A stretch of DNA of 64,000 bases, taken from the NCBI RefSeq assembly GCF_006829085.1, contig NZ_BJTC01000002.1, forward strand, positions 396,171 through 460,170, in the 5' to 3' direction. The position numbers and the translations under genes are program-made. This DNA is from Chryseobacterium sp. ON_d1 (lineage in GTDB: Bacteria > Bacteroidota > Bacteroidia > Flavobacteriales > Weeksellaceae). Shown here in pieces: positions 17,010 to 25,725 of the stretch. Numbering within the stretch: position 1 is the stretch's first letter; every line of letters begins with the position of its first letter. The notes below the pieces were generated by a model. That model was not told the DNA's origin. It saw only the letters and a program-made list of their open reading frames with translations, and made no database searches.

Positions 17010-17993
17010 ATGAAATACATCAAACAATCAGTATTGTTGCTGGCTTCAACAATAGTTTTAATGTCCTTTTCGGATCACCATGACAAGGATAAAAGAGAGA
17101 AAAAAGAGTCATCTAAGACACAAACTTCAACCAAAAAATACTGGCCTAACGGGGCACAGCTGGTCATCTCAGTTTCTATGCAGTTTGAAACAGGCGGACA
17201 GCCTGAGGGCGCTGAAAGTCCATTCAGTGGAACTCCTCTTCCCAAAGGACAGCCGGATCTTCCCGCAGAAAGCTGGTACCGGTATGGTGGAAATGAAGGA
17301 ATTTACCGAATGCTGGATTTATGGAAAAAATATGACATCAAAGTAACTTCCCATGTGGTGGGAACAGCAGCTGAAAGATATCCTGAAGTTGCAAAAGCCA
17401 TTGCAAAAGGAGGTCATGAAATTGCTGCTCACGGCATTGCCTGGGACAATCAATGGAATAAAAGTTATGCTGATGAGCTTAATTTTGTAAAACAGGGAGT
17501 AGATGTTGTTGAAAAGATTACCGGTCAGAAAGCAGTAGGTTATAACTGTAATTGGCTGAGAAGAGGTCCGAATACGCTTAAAGTATTACAGGAGCTGGGT
17601 TTTTTATATCATATAGATGATCTGAGTCATGATGAGCCTTTTATTACAAAGGTAAAGGAGAAAAATTTTGTAGTCATTCCCTATACGTTACGCAACAATG
17701 ATATCGTTACTATAGAAGGAAAGCATTGGAGTCCGGATCAGTTTCTGGCACAGCTGAAATTTGAATTCGACCGTCTTTATGAAGAGGGAACTTCCAAAAG
17801 AAGAATGATGAGCATCAGTTTTCATGACAGAATTAGTGGAACTCCGGCAATGGTACATGCGATGGAAGAATTCATCAGATATACCAAAGAAAAGCAGGGC
17901 GTTGTCTTTATGAGAAAAGATGATATTGCCAGAATGGTGATGAATGATCCTGATACTCCGGTTGATAACAGTGAAGAAAAGTTTAATAAGTAA
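17010..17993 (+). CDS. Exported polysaccharide deacetylase (PuuE-like group)
   Basis: This 327-residue protein starts at MKYIKQSVLLL, which opens a signal peptide; the frame is open upstream to 16659, but that part overlaps the divergent regulator. It has the NodB-type barrel: a divergent first motif (VISVSMQFETGG), GHEIAAHGIAWDNQW as the metal-His motif, and FHDRISGTP near the end. The arrangement resembles the PuuE/allantoinase-like branch of carbohydrate esterase 4 relatives, so the substrate may not be a polysaccharide. The AraC regulator is divergent and a DoxX gene follows. Confidence 0.88.
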   Translation: MKYIKQSVLLLASTIVLMSFSDHHDKDKREKKESSKTQTSTKKYWPNGAQLVISVSMQFETGGQPEGAESPFSGTPLPKGQPDLPAESWYRYGGNEGIYRMLDLWKKYDIKVTSHVVGTAAERYPEVAKAIAKGGHEIAAHGIAWDNQWNKSYADELNFVKQGVDVVEKITGQKAVGYNCNWLRRGPNTLKVLQELGFLYHIDDLSHDEPFITKVKEKNFVVIPYTLRNNDIVTIEGKHWSPDQFLAQLKFEFDRLYEEGTSKRRMMSISFHDRISGTPAMVHAMEEFIRYTKEKQGVVFMRKDDIARMVMNDPDTPVDNSEEKFNK

Positions 17994-18124
17994 TAAGTAA
18001 AGAAGCTGGGGGCTGGAGGAAGGGAGTTATTGAAACGATAAACACAGTAAAAGTGAATCATAGATATCTATACCTTCCCGCATCCCGCATCCCGCTTCCC
18101 TCTTCCATTCTAAAAAATGCCTTT

Positions 18125-18514
18125 ATGAATAATACAAAAACAGCCTATTTTTTCCTTCGTGTGTCGATGGGAATCAATTTTTTAGGACACGGTTTGGTCC
18201 GACTGGTAAAATTACAGGACTTTGCCTCAGGAATGATGAAAGGTTTTGAGAGCAGCTGGCTTCCACAGCCATTGGTACACCTGTTTGGTGTTACGCTCCC
18301 CTTTCTCGAATTTACATTAGGTCTGCTGTTGATCATTGGTTTTAAAACCCGTATTGCGGCTATGGCCGGGGCCTCCCTGATTATCCTGCTCCTTTTTGGA
18401 AGCAGTACCGTTGAAAACTGGGAAGTGATGGGAATTCAGATGATCTATGCAGGTCTGTTCTATATTCTGATCAGCAGAATTGAGGATAATTACATGGCTT
18501 TGGATCGGAAATAA
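18125..18514 (+). CDS. DoxX-family membrane protein
   Basis: This 129-residue protein has about four membrane helices. The start MNNTKTAYFFLRVSMG is chosen over an upstream ATG at 18053 because it opens directly into helix 1. The DoxX pattern is visible in GINFLGHGLVRL and LPFLEFTLGLLLIIGF. The biochemical role is poorly defined; some members help handle oxidative or thiol stress. It follows the deacetylase by 131 nt on the same strand. Confidence 0.85.
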   Translation: MNNTKTAYFFLRVSMGINFLGHGLVRLVKLQDFASGMMKGFESSWLPQPLVHLFGVTLPFLEFTLGLLLIIGFKTRIAAMAGASLIILLLFGSSTVENWEVMGIQMIYAGLFYILISRIEDNYMALDRK

Positions 18515-18990
18515 AAAATCAGTAAGGCTGAAAAAGTAAAAAATTATATCTGATTATTATAAAGTTGTCTAAACATTACCCAACCACAAAAGTCACAAAA
18601 GGTTTCATTTTAAACACACAGGTTCTCTTAAGTAAGTTTAAAATGATACTGCAAAAAAGCTCACATAAGATGAAAAAGATTTTCACAAAATTTAGGTGTA
18701 CTTATTACGCATAAGGTTTGTCCTGAAAAAACTGAAGTGTTTAAAACTTTTGTGACTTTTGACTTCGTTGAATCTTCGATCTGTGGTTAAAATATTAATT
18801 CAATGCTTTATTTTTACTTTCTCAGCCTAATTATTTTGCTGCTTTTTTACATTGTTCAGAGATTATGTTACAACTTGCATAGATTCAGTTACCTTGTTTT
18901 TATAATTATGTCCGAATTTTGTATCAGAAATAAAGCAACTGAAAGTATTGAATTTATTTTCAGTGAAATAGCTAACCCTCAAAATGAATA
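18515..18990. other. Non-coding intergenic region with MITE-like element
   Basis: This 476-nt gap holds the inverted-repeat element at 18581-18788. A 62-codon open frame after it (18803-18991) is low-complexity and hydrophobic and is not supported as a gene. The promoter of the NAD(P)-binding protein gene should lie in the last 200 nt. Confidence 0.6.
18581..18788. repeat. MITE-like element with imperfect terminal inverted repeats
   Basis: The left arm starts CAACCACAAAAGTCACAAAA (18581-18600) and continues to GTTTAAAATG complement at 18616. The right arm holds GTGTTTAAAA, CTTTTGTGACTTTTG (18737-18761) and TGTGGTT (18782-18788), with two small insertions. The unit is about 208 bp, AT-rich and non-coding, as for a non-autonomous mobile element. 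Confidence 0.55.
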
Positions 18991-19929
18991 ATGATGCAAA
19001 CTATATTGGGAGCCAATGGCCAGATTGGTGAAGAACTGGCAAGAGAACTGAAGAGAAACTATACTTCAGATATCCGTATTGTGAGCAGAAATGCTAAAAA
19101 AGTAAATGATACTGATACTGTGTTCTCAGCAGATTTATCAGACAGACAACAGGCGATAGAAGCAGTAAAAGGAAGTGAAATTGCTTATTTCACTCTTGGA
19201 CTTCCTATGGATACCGAGTTATGGGAAAAGCAATTTCTACTCATTGTAAAAAACATTATTGAAGCCTGTAAAATCAATGGGACAAAACTGGTTTTTTTTG
19301 ATAACACCTATATGTATCCTCAAAATAATGAGATTCTGACGGAACAAACCCGTTTTGATCCTCTAGGAAGAAAAGGACTCGTAAGAAAACAGATGGCCGA
19401 AATGCTTTTAAAAGAAATGAAAGCCGGAACCATAGAAGCCGTTATCTGCAGAGCTCCTGAATTTTATGGTCCGGGAAAAACGCAAAGTATTACCAATACT
19501 CTTATTTTCAACGCTATTAAAGATGATAAAAAACTAAAGGTTCCTTTGAGGGATGATAAAATCAGAAGCCTGATCTGGACGCCTGATGCGAGCCGTGCAA
19601 CTGCTCTGATCGGAAACACACCAGACGCCTATGGACAGACATGGCATTTGCCTGTAGATGATCATAAGCTGAACTACAAGGAATTTATTGCTTTGGCTTC
19701 TCAGGTTTATGGAAAAGAATTCAGGTATTCTGTAATCCCGAAACTGCTTTTTGCAATAGGATCTTTATTCAGCAAAAATGCAAAAGAGCTATTGGAACTG
19801 CTTCCGAGATATCAATATAATAATCTTTTTGATGATTCAAAATTCAGAAAGAGATTCCCAGAATTTGCGATAACGTCTTACAGACAAGGAATTGAAAAGA
19901 TTAAAAAAGAACAGCAATCCGCAAAATAA
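18991..19929 (+). CDS. NAD(P)-binding epimerase/dehydratase-like protein
   Basis: This 312-residue atypical short-chain dehydrogenase begins with the dinucleotide-binding loop ILGANGQIGEELARELK (about 5-21). The YxxxK pair of classical SDRs is not in its usual place; instead VFFDNTYMYPQNN and ICRAPEFYGPGK follow the pattern of NAD-dependent epimerase or NmrA-like proteins. It therefore probably binds NAD(P)H; substrate unknown. The next gene on the same strand is an AraC regulator 92 nt downstream. ATG at 18991 is followed directly by a second ATG, either of which could start. Confidence 0.82.
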   Translation: MMQTILGANGQIGEELARELKRNYTSDIRIVSRNAKKVNDTDTVFSADLSDRQQAIEAVKGSEIAYFTLGLPMDTELWEKQFLLIVKNIIEACKINGTKLVFFDNTYMYPQNNEILTEQTRFDPLGRKGLVRKQMAEMLLKEMKAGTIEAVICRAPEFYGPGKTQSITNTLIFNAIKDDKKLKVPLRDDKIRSLIWTPDASRATALIGNTPDAYGQTWHLPVDDHKLNYKEFIALASQVYGKEFRYSVIPKLLFAIGSLFSKNAKELLELLPRYQYNNLFDDSKFRKRFPEFAITSYRQGIEKIKKEQQSAK

Positions 19930-19989
19930 TCCTTTTAAAATAAGTAACTTAGAAACACCATCACCACAACCGAAAGGGAAATATTCTCT

Positions 19990-20006
19990 TCCTTTGGAGG
20001 GGTGGT
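19990..20006 (+). repeat. Partial copy of the two-hairpin REP-like element
   Basis: The run TCCTTTGGAGGGGTGGT matches the centre of hairpin 1 and the GGGGTGG flank of the full copies at 25824, 35648 and 63695. The second half is missing. It lies just before the AraC-family start codon. Confidence 0.4.
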
Positions 20007-20021
20007 AAAAAAAGAAATAAA

Positions 20022-20930
20022 ATGAAAACTCCTGAAAAAGTATCCTCGATCACAGCATTGCATAAGTATCTGAACCTGAAAAGGCCTTCACATCCTTTAA
20101 TCAGTGTATTTGATTTTAATGAGGTGAATATTGATCCTGAAACGATCCTGAGTTCAGTAACTACAGATTTTTACGTAGTTTCCATTAAAAAAGACTGTGC
20201 AGGGAGATGCAAATACGGGCAGCATTATTATGACTTTGAAGATGGGATTATGTATTTTATTGCTCCTCATCAGGTATTGCAGTTTGAAGACATTCTGCTT
20301 TCTGAGGTAAGAGGAAATGTACTGGTTATTCATCCGGATTTTCTGCAGGGATATCCGTTAGCTTCCACAATAAAAGATTATGGTTACTTTTCATATACTG
20401 CCAATGAAGCACTGTACCTCTCGGAAAAAGAAGAAAAATCTGTAACGGATATCCTTGATAATATCAGCAGGGAAATTGAAGCCAATATGGATGGTTTTAC
20501 CCAGGATTTACTGGTTTCAAATATAGACTTGCTGTTGAAATACTGTGACAGATTTTACAACCGTCAGTTTTTAACCCGAAAAAAGGTAAACCATGATCTT
20601 CTGACCCAGCTTGAAAGTTTACTGGATGATTATTTTAAAAATGAAAAGCTGCTGATAGACGGAATTCCTACGGTACAATTTGTGGCAGCTCAGATGAATA
20701 TCAGCCCCAATTATCTGAGCGATATGCTAAGAATTCATACAGGACAGACTACCCAGCAGCATATTCAGAACAGAGTGATTGATAAGGCAAAAGAACTGCT
20801 GTCAACTACTGCAATGTCTGTTTCTGAAATTGCGTATAACTTAGGATTTGAGCATCCCCAGTCCTTTCATCGTTTATTTAAAAACCAGACTGCTGTTTCT
20901 CCCCTGGAATTCAGAAAATCTTTTAATTGA
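20022..20930 (+). CDS. AraC-family transcriptional regulator
   Basis: This 302-residue regulator has an N-terminal sensor region (about 1-190) and a C-terminal AraC helix-turn-helix pair (about 200-302) with MNISPNYLSDMLRIHTGQ and IAYNLGFEHPQSFHRLFKNQ, ending SPLEFRKSFN. It follows the NAD(P)-binding gene and is directly followed by a truncated DJ-1/PfpI gene. AraC/DJ-1/oxidoreductase groupings are frequent in Bacteroidota, so the set may once have formed a stress or detoxification module. Confidence 0.9.
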   Translation: MKTPEKVSSITALHKYLNLKRPSHPLISVFDFNEVNIDPETILSSVTTDFYVVSIKKDCAGRCKYGQHYYDFEDGIMYFIAPHQVLQFEDILLSEVRGNVLVIHPDFLQGYPLASTIKDYGYFSYTANEALYLSEKEEKSVTDILDNISREIEANMDGFTQDLLVSNIDLLLKYCDRFYNRQFLTRKKVNHDLLTQLESLLDDYFKNEKLLIDGIPTVQFVAAQMNISPNYLSDMLRIHTGQTTQQHIQNRVIDKAKELLSTTAMSVSEIAYNLGFEHPQSFHRLFKNQTAVSPLEFRKSFN

Positions 20931-20937
20931 TTGTACC

Positions 20938-21044
20938 ATGATAAAAAAATACTGCTGATCGTAACGAATGTAGATCAATATGCCAGTGGTAACCTTAAAA
21001 CAGGATTATGGCTGAGCGAGCTTACCCATATTTACCAAAAATAA
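20938..21044 (+). pseudogene. 5' remnant of a DJ-1/PfpI-family (type 1 glutamine amidotransferase-like) gene
   Basis: From 20943 one frame reads KKILLIVTNVDQYASG, then NLKTGLWLSELTHIYQK and a stop at 21042. This is the typical N-terminus of DJ-1/PfpI proteins with the GlxTGxWxxE motif. The expected ATG ATA start is present at 20938, but the A-run is one base short (seven A), putting the start out of frame. About 85% of a normal gene of some 220 codons is absent. An inverted-repeat element begins 50 nt downstream. Confidence 0.7.
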
Positions 21045-21093
21045 AGACTAACAATGATATATTTAAAATTCTTTAGAATAATGCAAGAAATAA

Positions 21094-21218
21094 AACGCAA
21101 AGTTTTAATGGTTTCAGATTTTTACTAAAAATGAGTATTAATACGATCAATAGATCCTAATTATTGATTTTCCCCCATGATTTCTCAGATTCAAGTAAAA
21201 CATTAAAATCTTTGCGTT
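21094..21218. repeat. Intergenic inverted repeat, MITE-like
   Basis: The arm AACGCAAAGTTTTAATG (21094-21110) is the reverse complement of CATTAAAATCTTTGCGTT (21201-21218) apart from one extra base. The unit is about 125 bp and non-coding. With the DJ-1 remnant it fills most of the gap 20931-21325. Confidence 0.55.
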
Positions 21219-21325
21219 AGTTATCGGTATGCTTAGAAAAATCAATGCAATTGATTCAGGTTTTGTTTCCTTAAAATATTAAAAGTCAGCATAATATAGC
21301 TTTGTGTTAAAATATGCTTGTCTTC

Positions 21326-22843
21326 TTATGATAAAAATGATTTTATTATTGTCACCAGACTCATCAGGATCACCACTATTCCCACTACCACAAACATTTT
21401 CTTTGTCGGAAGTTTTGAGGTCAGCATCGCAGAAAACGGAGCTGTAAAAACACCACCCAGCAAAAGCCCTAAAACAATATTCCAGTGATGGATACCAATG
21501 GTAAAAATGAAGGTAACCGCGCTTGTTATGGTCAGCAAAAACTTGGCAACGGTAGAGCTTCCCACTACATAACGGGGAATCCTTCCCTCTTTGATCAGGG
21601 TTCCGGTTACCAATGGTCCCCATCCCCCTCCTGCAAAGGAATCTATAAAACCTCCCGCCAGTCCCAATACTCTGAGATTAGTCCTTCGTTTGGTTTTGAT
21701 GAATCCCGACTTTTTATCTTTGAATGCATTTTTTAAGATATTGATTCCAAGATACAGGGTGTAGCAGGCAATAATTGGCTTTACAATATGCGCATAATGT
21801 TCCCCATAATGAGACAGGGTTAAAGCTCCGATGACAGAACCCACAATAGCCAATGGAAAAAGTACCCACACCATTTTTTTATTCACATTTCCCAATTTAT
21901 AATGACTGAAACTTCCGGCTGCAGTAGTAAAAGATTCTGCAGAATGAATGCTTGCACTCACAACAGGTGGCGGAACATTCAGCAGTAAAAGAATGGTGGT
22001 GCATATAACACCATACCCCATTCCCATAGATCCCGCAACAATCTCTGCCATAAAACCTGCAAACAGCATCCAGTAAAAAATATGACCATCTTTATTCAGA
22101 AAATACTGGATATCACCGGCAAGATTGAACTGATACACGACAAGTCCGAATAGTCCGAAAAGAAGTAAAACACCAATGATGGCCAGATAAATATTAGCTT
22201 TTCTCTGGGCTGTTTTGGTGATACTGATCAGTTTTTCAATTTCCATATCCGGTTTTGAAGAAACTTTTCCCTCAGACAGGTATTCTGTTGTAATTTTATT
22301 AAGCTGTTTTACCTTATAATTAAAATCTCCGGTCAGCTGATTACGGATGTGCTGCATATTATCCAATACATGGTCCATTTCATCAGGAATCACCTCAGTA
22401 AAAGTTTCTCTTAATCTTTTAGCAATGGTCGGAGATTTTCCGTTGGTGGAAATAGCTATTTTGAGACTTCCTTTTTTGACAATGGAACCTAAATAAAAAT
22501 CACAGAGATCAGGCTTATCTGCAATATTGACCAGTACACTTTTTTCCTGTGCTTTTTCCCTGATTTCTCCTGCCAGTTCAACATCATTCACTGCAATAAT
22601 GGCAAGATCTGTGTCATTAAAATCATAGTCGTTATACGCTCTTTCGTGGAGAGTTATATTGGAAAACTGATTTTGTAAAATCCTGACCTCAGGAATGATT
22701 TCTTTGGCCACCAGTCTGATGGAGGTTTCGGGTGAATTGCCTAAAACAGATTCCAGCTTTTCGAGAGCAACGTTGCCACCGCCGATGATCAGCAGTGACA
22801 GGTTTTCAAGTTTTAAAAATATGGGATATAATGAATTACTCAT
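21326..22843 (-). CDS. Fusion: siroheme synthase N-terminal domain plus TSUP (TauE/SafE) permease
   Basis: This 505-residue protein joins two functions. Residues about 1-205 are the precorrin-2 dehydrogenase/ferrochelatase domain of CysG/Met8: NAD site LLIIGGGNVALEKLE, IIAVNDVELAGEIR, NIADKPDLCDFYLGS and the catalytic-loop motif STNGKSPTIAKRLRE. Residues about 215-505 form a TSUP permease with about eight helices (AGSMGMGYGVICTTILLL, LAGGFIDSFAGGGWGPLV). The first half would turn precorrin-2 from CobA into siroheme; the second could import sulfate or export sulfite. It is the last gene of the sulfur cluster, five bases after the TonB-receptor gene. Confidence 0.92.
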   Translation of the reverse strand: MSNSLYPIFLKLENLSLLIIGGGNVALEKLESVLGNSPETSIRLVAKEIIPEVRILQNQFSNITLHERAYNDYDFNDTDLAIIAVNDVELAGEIREKAQEKSVLVNIADKPDLCDFYLGSIVKKGSLKIAISTNGKSPTIAKRLRETFTEVIPDEMDHVLDNMQHIRNQLTGDFNYKVKQLNKITTEYLSEGKVSSKPDMEIEKLISITKTAQRKANIYLAIIGVLLLFGLFGLVVYQFNLAGDIQYFLNKDGHIFYWMLFAGFMAEIVAGSMGMGYGVICTTILLLLNVPPPVVSASIHSAESFTTAAGSFSHYKLGNVNKKMVWVLFPLAIVGSVIGALTLSHYGEHYAHIVKPIIACYTLYLGINILKNAFKDKKSGFIKTKRRTNLRVLGLAGGFIDSFAGGGWGPLVTGTLIKEGRIPRYVVGSSTVAKFLLTITSAVTFIFTIGIHHWNIVLGLLLGGVFTAPFSAMLTSKLPTKKMFVVVGIVVILMSLVTIIKSFLS

Positions 22844-22848
22844 CCTGA

Positions 22849-25725
22849 TTACAGTTTTAAGTCATAGGTAAAAGCCACATAATACAACCCTCCGATTTCT
22901 GGACCTGCTGCATACTGAAAGTAACGGCGGTTCAGTAAATTGGTGGCTCCAATCTTAATATTGGCATGGATTTCAGGCAGCTTCCATGTAGCCTGTGCAT
23001 CAATGGTATAATAAGCCGGAATTTCTCCGGATGCTAAAGGGCTTTCCCACATAAAACTGCTCTGCCATCTTGCTACAAGGGTAAATCCTATATTTTTAAC
23101 AATCTCTCTGTTTCCTACACTTACATTCACCATCCATTTCGGCGTGTTGAAAGCAGTGATAAACAGGTCCGAAGAATTGCTGGAAGCCAGATCATTGTAG
23201 GAAACATTGGTATTGACATTATAGTTTCCTATAATATTATAACGGATTCCCAGGGATGTTCCGTAACTTTTGTAAGTACTGTTGCTGTTGGTATAAACTC
23301 TGTATCGGTCCTGTTTGCTTCGGTCCAGCATTGCAAGTACAGCTGTATTGCTTCCTACCTGACTGTTTTTAGGAACAGCCACTTCTACCTGACCAAGGAA
23401 CCCTTCATAGATGTTGTAATAAAAATCCCAGTCCAGCACCAGTTTATTATTGAAAAAAGTAGACTTATATCCTATTTCAAATGAATTGATCTTTTCCGGC
23501 TGTAATTTTTGCAGGTTGGCTACTGTTAAAAGCTGCTTGTTATCCTGAGCTGCCTGAGCCTGGGTTTTTCCTGCATCAACATCAGCGTTTACTGCTGAGG
23601 TAAATTTATCGATGGACGCCAGTGTATAAGAGTTTTCAAGATAGCCCAATCCGTCATTTACTTTTGAAAGACCTCCCACTCTTCTTACATTTCCGTTATT
23701 CACAAATGAAAGTGCTTCAAATAAAGATGGAAAACGGTATCCGTTCTGAAAAGACGCCCGGAAATTATGTTCTTTAACCGGAGAATAAACAACACTTATC
23801 CTGGGATTCAGTTTAGCGTCGAATTCAGGATTTCTGTCAACACGTAGCGCTGCATTGATTTTTAATTTATCATCAAAAAAAAGCTTGGTAACCTGTGCAA
23901 AAATCCCATATTTCTGATAAATAACGTCTTTTCCAAAGGTTCCATTGGCTAAAGGAATATTTCTTTCATTCACCGGACGGTTAAAATCAACAAAATTATT
24001 TCCATCCGGAGTAATGCTGTACAATCGGTAATCTATACCGGCAAGGAGATTGAATATCTTCACAAGCCTGCTGAAATCGTAAGTAAGTTCTCCCTGGTAG
24101 AAGCGGGATTTCTGTTCAAGCTTGGCTCCTCCTGTTGCCGGAGCACCGGCAACCCCTGCATTCGCTGAATCCCAGTTATTGATGCCGATGATGGTGTTCT
24201 TTAACTGTTCAAAAGCTGCAGTTCCCGGTACAGCCCTGTTTTTATCAGCTTCCTGACGGGCAAGGATAAATGCATCATTAAGATTGGCTCCGGCATTGAG
24301 GCTGTTCTGAAGCGCAGTCTGGAATATATTTCTCCAGTTGGTATTGGAAAGATTCGTCAGATCCAGATTATCTGCTAAAGGTTTAAGGTTATAAGAATCT
24401 CCTGTATTTTCTATGGATACATAAGCTCTGAATGTTAATTCTTTTCCTGTCAGCTCCACTTTATGGTTCTGAACCGTGGCATTCTGTAAACGGATTTTAT
24501 TTCCTCTCTGGAAAGTTCCATCCAGTAATCCATAACGGTATACATAAGATGTTCTCCACTGATCCCCAAAACGGTAGTATAATCCTGCATCAAACTTAAT
24601 ATTTTTTACATCAGGACTTACCAGATCTTTTTCCAGATATCCTGTCCTCGAAACGTTGAAGGTAGTAGGCTTCCCGTTATAATCCACTTTTACAGCTACA
24701 CGGTTGTTTCTTTCATCACCATATTTATTCCAAAGATCTTCAGCCGGATTGTTCGCCAGAGCAAAGTTGGGATTGGCTGTAACCAGTGACCCCGGGTTCT
24801 GATCTGTCAGGTTGTTTGAGATCCAGTCTGTTCCGCTGAAGTAAGAGGCATTGACTTTAACGGCAAAATTTTTATTGATCACTTTTGCGAAGCGGATGGC
24901 ACTTTCTCCCAGAGAACTTATTTTGTGGTTGACATTGTCTACATGATTGACGCCGCCTCTGAAATATACACTTATTCCTTCTGACGTAAAAGGATCTTTG
25001 GTCTGTAAGCTTGCCAGCCCATTGATGGCATTCATACCGTACAATGCTGAAGCTGCACCCGGAGTGACCTCCATCGATTGAATATCCAGTTCGGTAGGAC
25101 CTATCGCATTTCCCAGCGGTACTCCTAATGTTGCCGACTGTACATCTACTCCATCTACCAACTGCATGAAACGGAAATTATTAGGTGAATTGAATCCTCT
25201 TGAATTAGGGATTTTTAAAGTAAGGCTTGAGGTTAAAAGCTGAAGCCCCTTCACATTTTCCAGTGTTTCATAGAATGAGGCTGCCGGGCTTTCCCTGATG
25301 GTTTTAATATCAATTTTCTCAATCGCAATCGGTGATCTTAATATTTTTTCCGGAACTCTGGATGCAGAAATCACGACATCATCAATAATTGTATTTTGTG
25401 GGTTTAACCCTATTGTTATTTTGTTGGAAGGAGAAAGTATTTCAACAGTTTGACTCGTGAAGCCATCTTTTTGAACTACTACCCGGAACGGAATCGTAAC
25501 TCTTGTTCTGAGCTTAAAGTTACCAAGGAGATCCGTTAATGTGGTATCCTGTGTATTTTCGATCTGTATTTTTACAGAGTCGAGACCTTGGCGTGTGCCT
25601 GTATTTTTGATGCTTCCGCTGAGCTCTATAAGCTGCTGCTGTGCTTCTGCCAGGTTAAAAAATAGAAATGTGAATGCGATAATACCTGCTTTAGGCAGAA
25701 AATTTCCCTGCTTTTTGTTTTTCAT
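22849..25725 (-). CDS. TonB-dependent receptor in the sulfur cluster
   Basis: This 958-residue outer-membrane receptor has a signal peptide (GIIAFTFLFFNLAEAQ), a carboxypeptidase-regulatory-like domain (about 30-110), a plug domain (about 125-235, with ITPGAASALYGMNAINGL) and a C-terminal beta-barrel ending in YVAFTYDLKL. TonB receptors import scarce ligands at the cost of proton-motive force. It lies between cysI and the siroheme/TSUP gene, so a sulfur-containing ligand (sulfonate, sulfate ester, or a sulfur compound complexed with metal) is plausible but not shown. A 318-nt gap before it suggests its own promoter. Confidence 0.92.
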   Translation of the reverse strand: MKNKKQGNFLPKAGIIAFTFLFFNLAEAQQQLIELSGSIKNTGTRQGLDSVKIQIENTQDTTLTDLLGNFKLRTRVTIPFRVVVQKDGFTSQTVEILSPSNKITIGLNPQNTIIDDVVISASRVPEKILRSPIAIEKIDIKTIRESPAASFYETLENVKGLQLLTSSLTLKIPNSRGFNSPNNFRFMQLVDGVDVQSATLGVPLGNAIGPTELDIQSMEVTPGAASALYGMNAINGLASLQTKDPFTSEGISVYFRGGVNHVDNVNHKISSLGESAIRFAKVINKNFAVKVNASYFSGTDWISNNLTDQNPGSLVTANPNFALANNPAEDLWNKYGDERNNRVAVKVDYNGKPTTFNVSRTGYLEKDLVSPDVKNIKFDAGLYYRFGDQWRTSYVYRYGLLDGTFQRGNKIRLQNATVQNHKVELTGKELTFRAYVSIENTGDSYNLKPLADNLDLTNLSNTNWRNIFQTALQNSLNAGANLNDAFILARQEADKNRAVPGTAAFEQLKNTIIGINNWDSANAGVAGAPATGGAKLEQKSRFYQGELTYDFSRLVKIFNLLAGIDYRLYSITPDGNNFVDFNRPVNERNIPLANGTFGKDVIYQKYGIFAQVTKLFFDDKLKINAALRVDRNPEFDAKLNPRISVVYSPVKEHNFRASFQNGYRFPSLFEALSFVNNGNVRRVGGLSKVNDGLGYLENSYTLASIDKFTSAVNADVDAGKTQAQAAQDNKQLLTVANLQKLQPEKINSFEIGYKSTFFNNKLVLDWDFYYNIYEGFLGQVEVAVPKNSQVGSNTAVLAMLDRSKQDRYRVYTNSNSTYKSYGTSLGIRYNIIGNYNVNTNVSYNDLASSNSSDLFITAFNTPKWMVNVSVGNREIVKNIGFTLVARWQSSFMWESPLASGEIPAYYTIDAQATWKLPEIHANIKIGATNLLNRRYFQYAAGPEIGGLYYVAFTYDLKL

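Noticed and set aside
18863..18880. Zur-box-like string TGTTACAACTTGCA
   Set aside because: The half-sites do not align with the palindrome at 12130 and 12170.
18803..18991. Open frame of 62 codons before the NAD(P)-binding gene
   Set aside because: Low-complexity hydrophobic sequence in an AT-rich non-coding gap, no recognisable domain, directly beside a repeat element.
21279..21623. Open frame on the minus strand under the TSUP gene
   Set aside because: It is an alternative frame of the TSUP coding sequence and has no family features.
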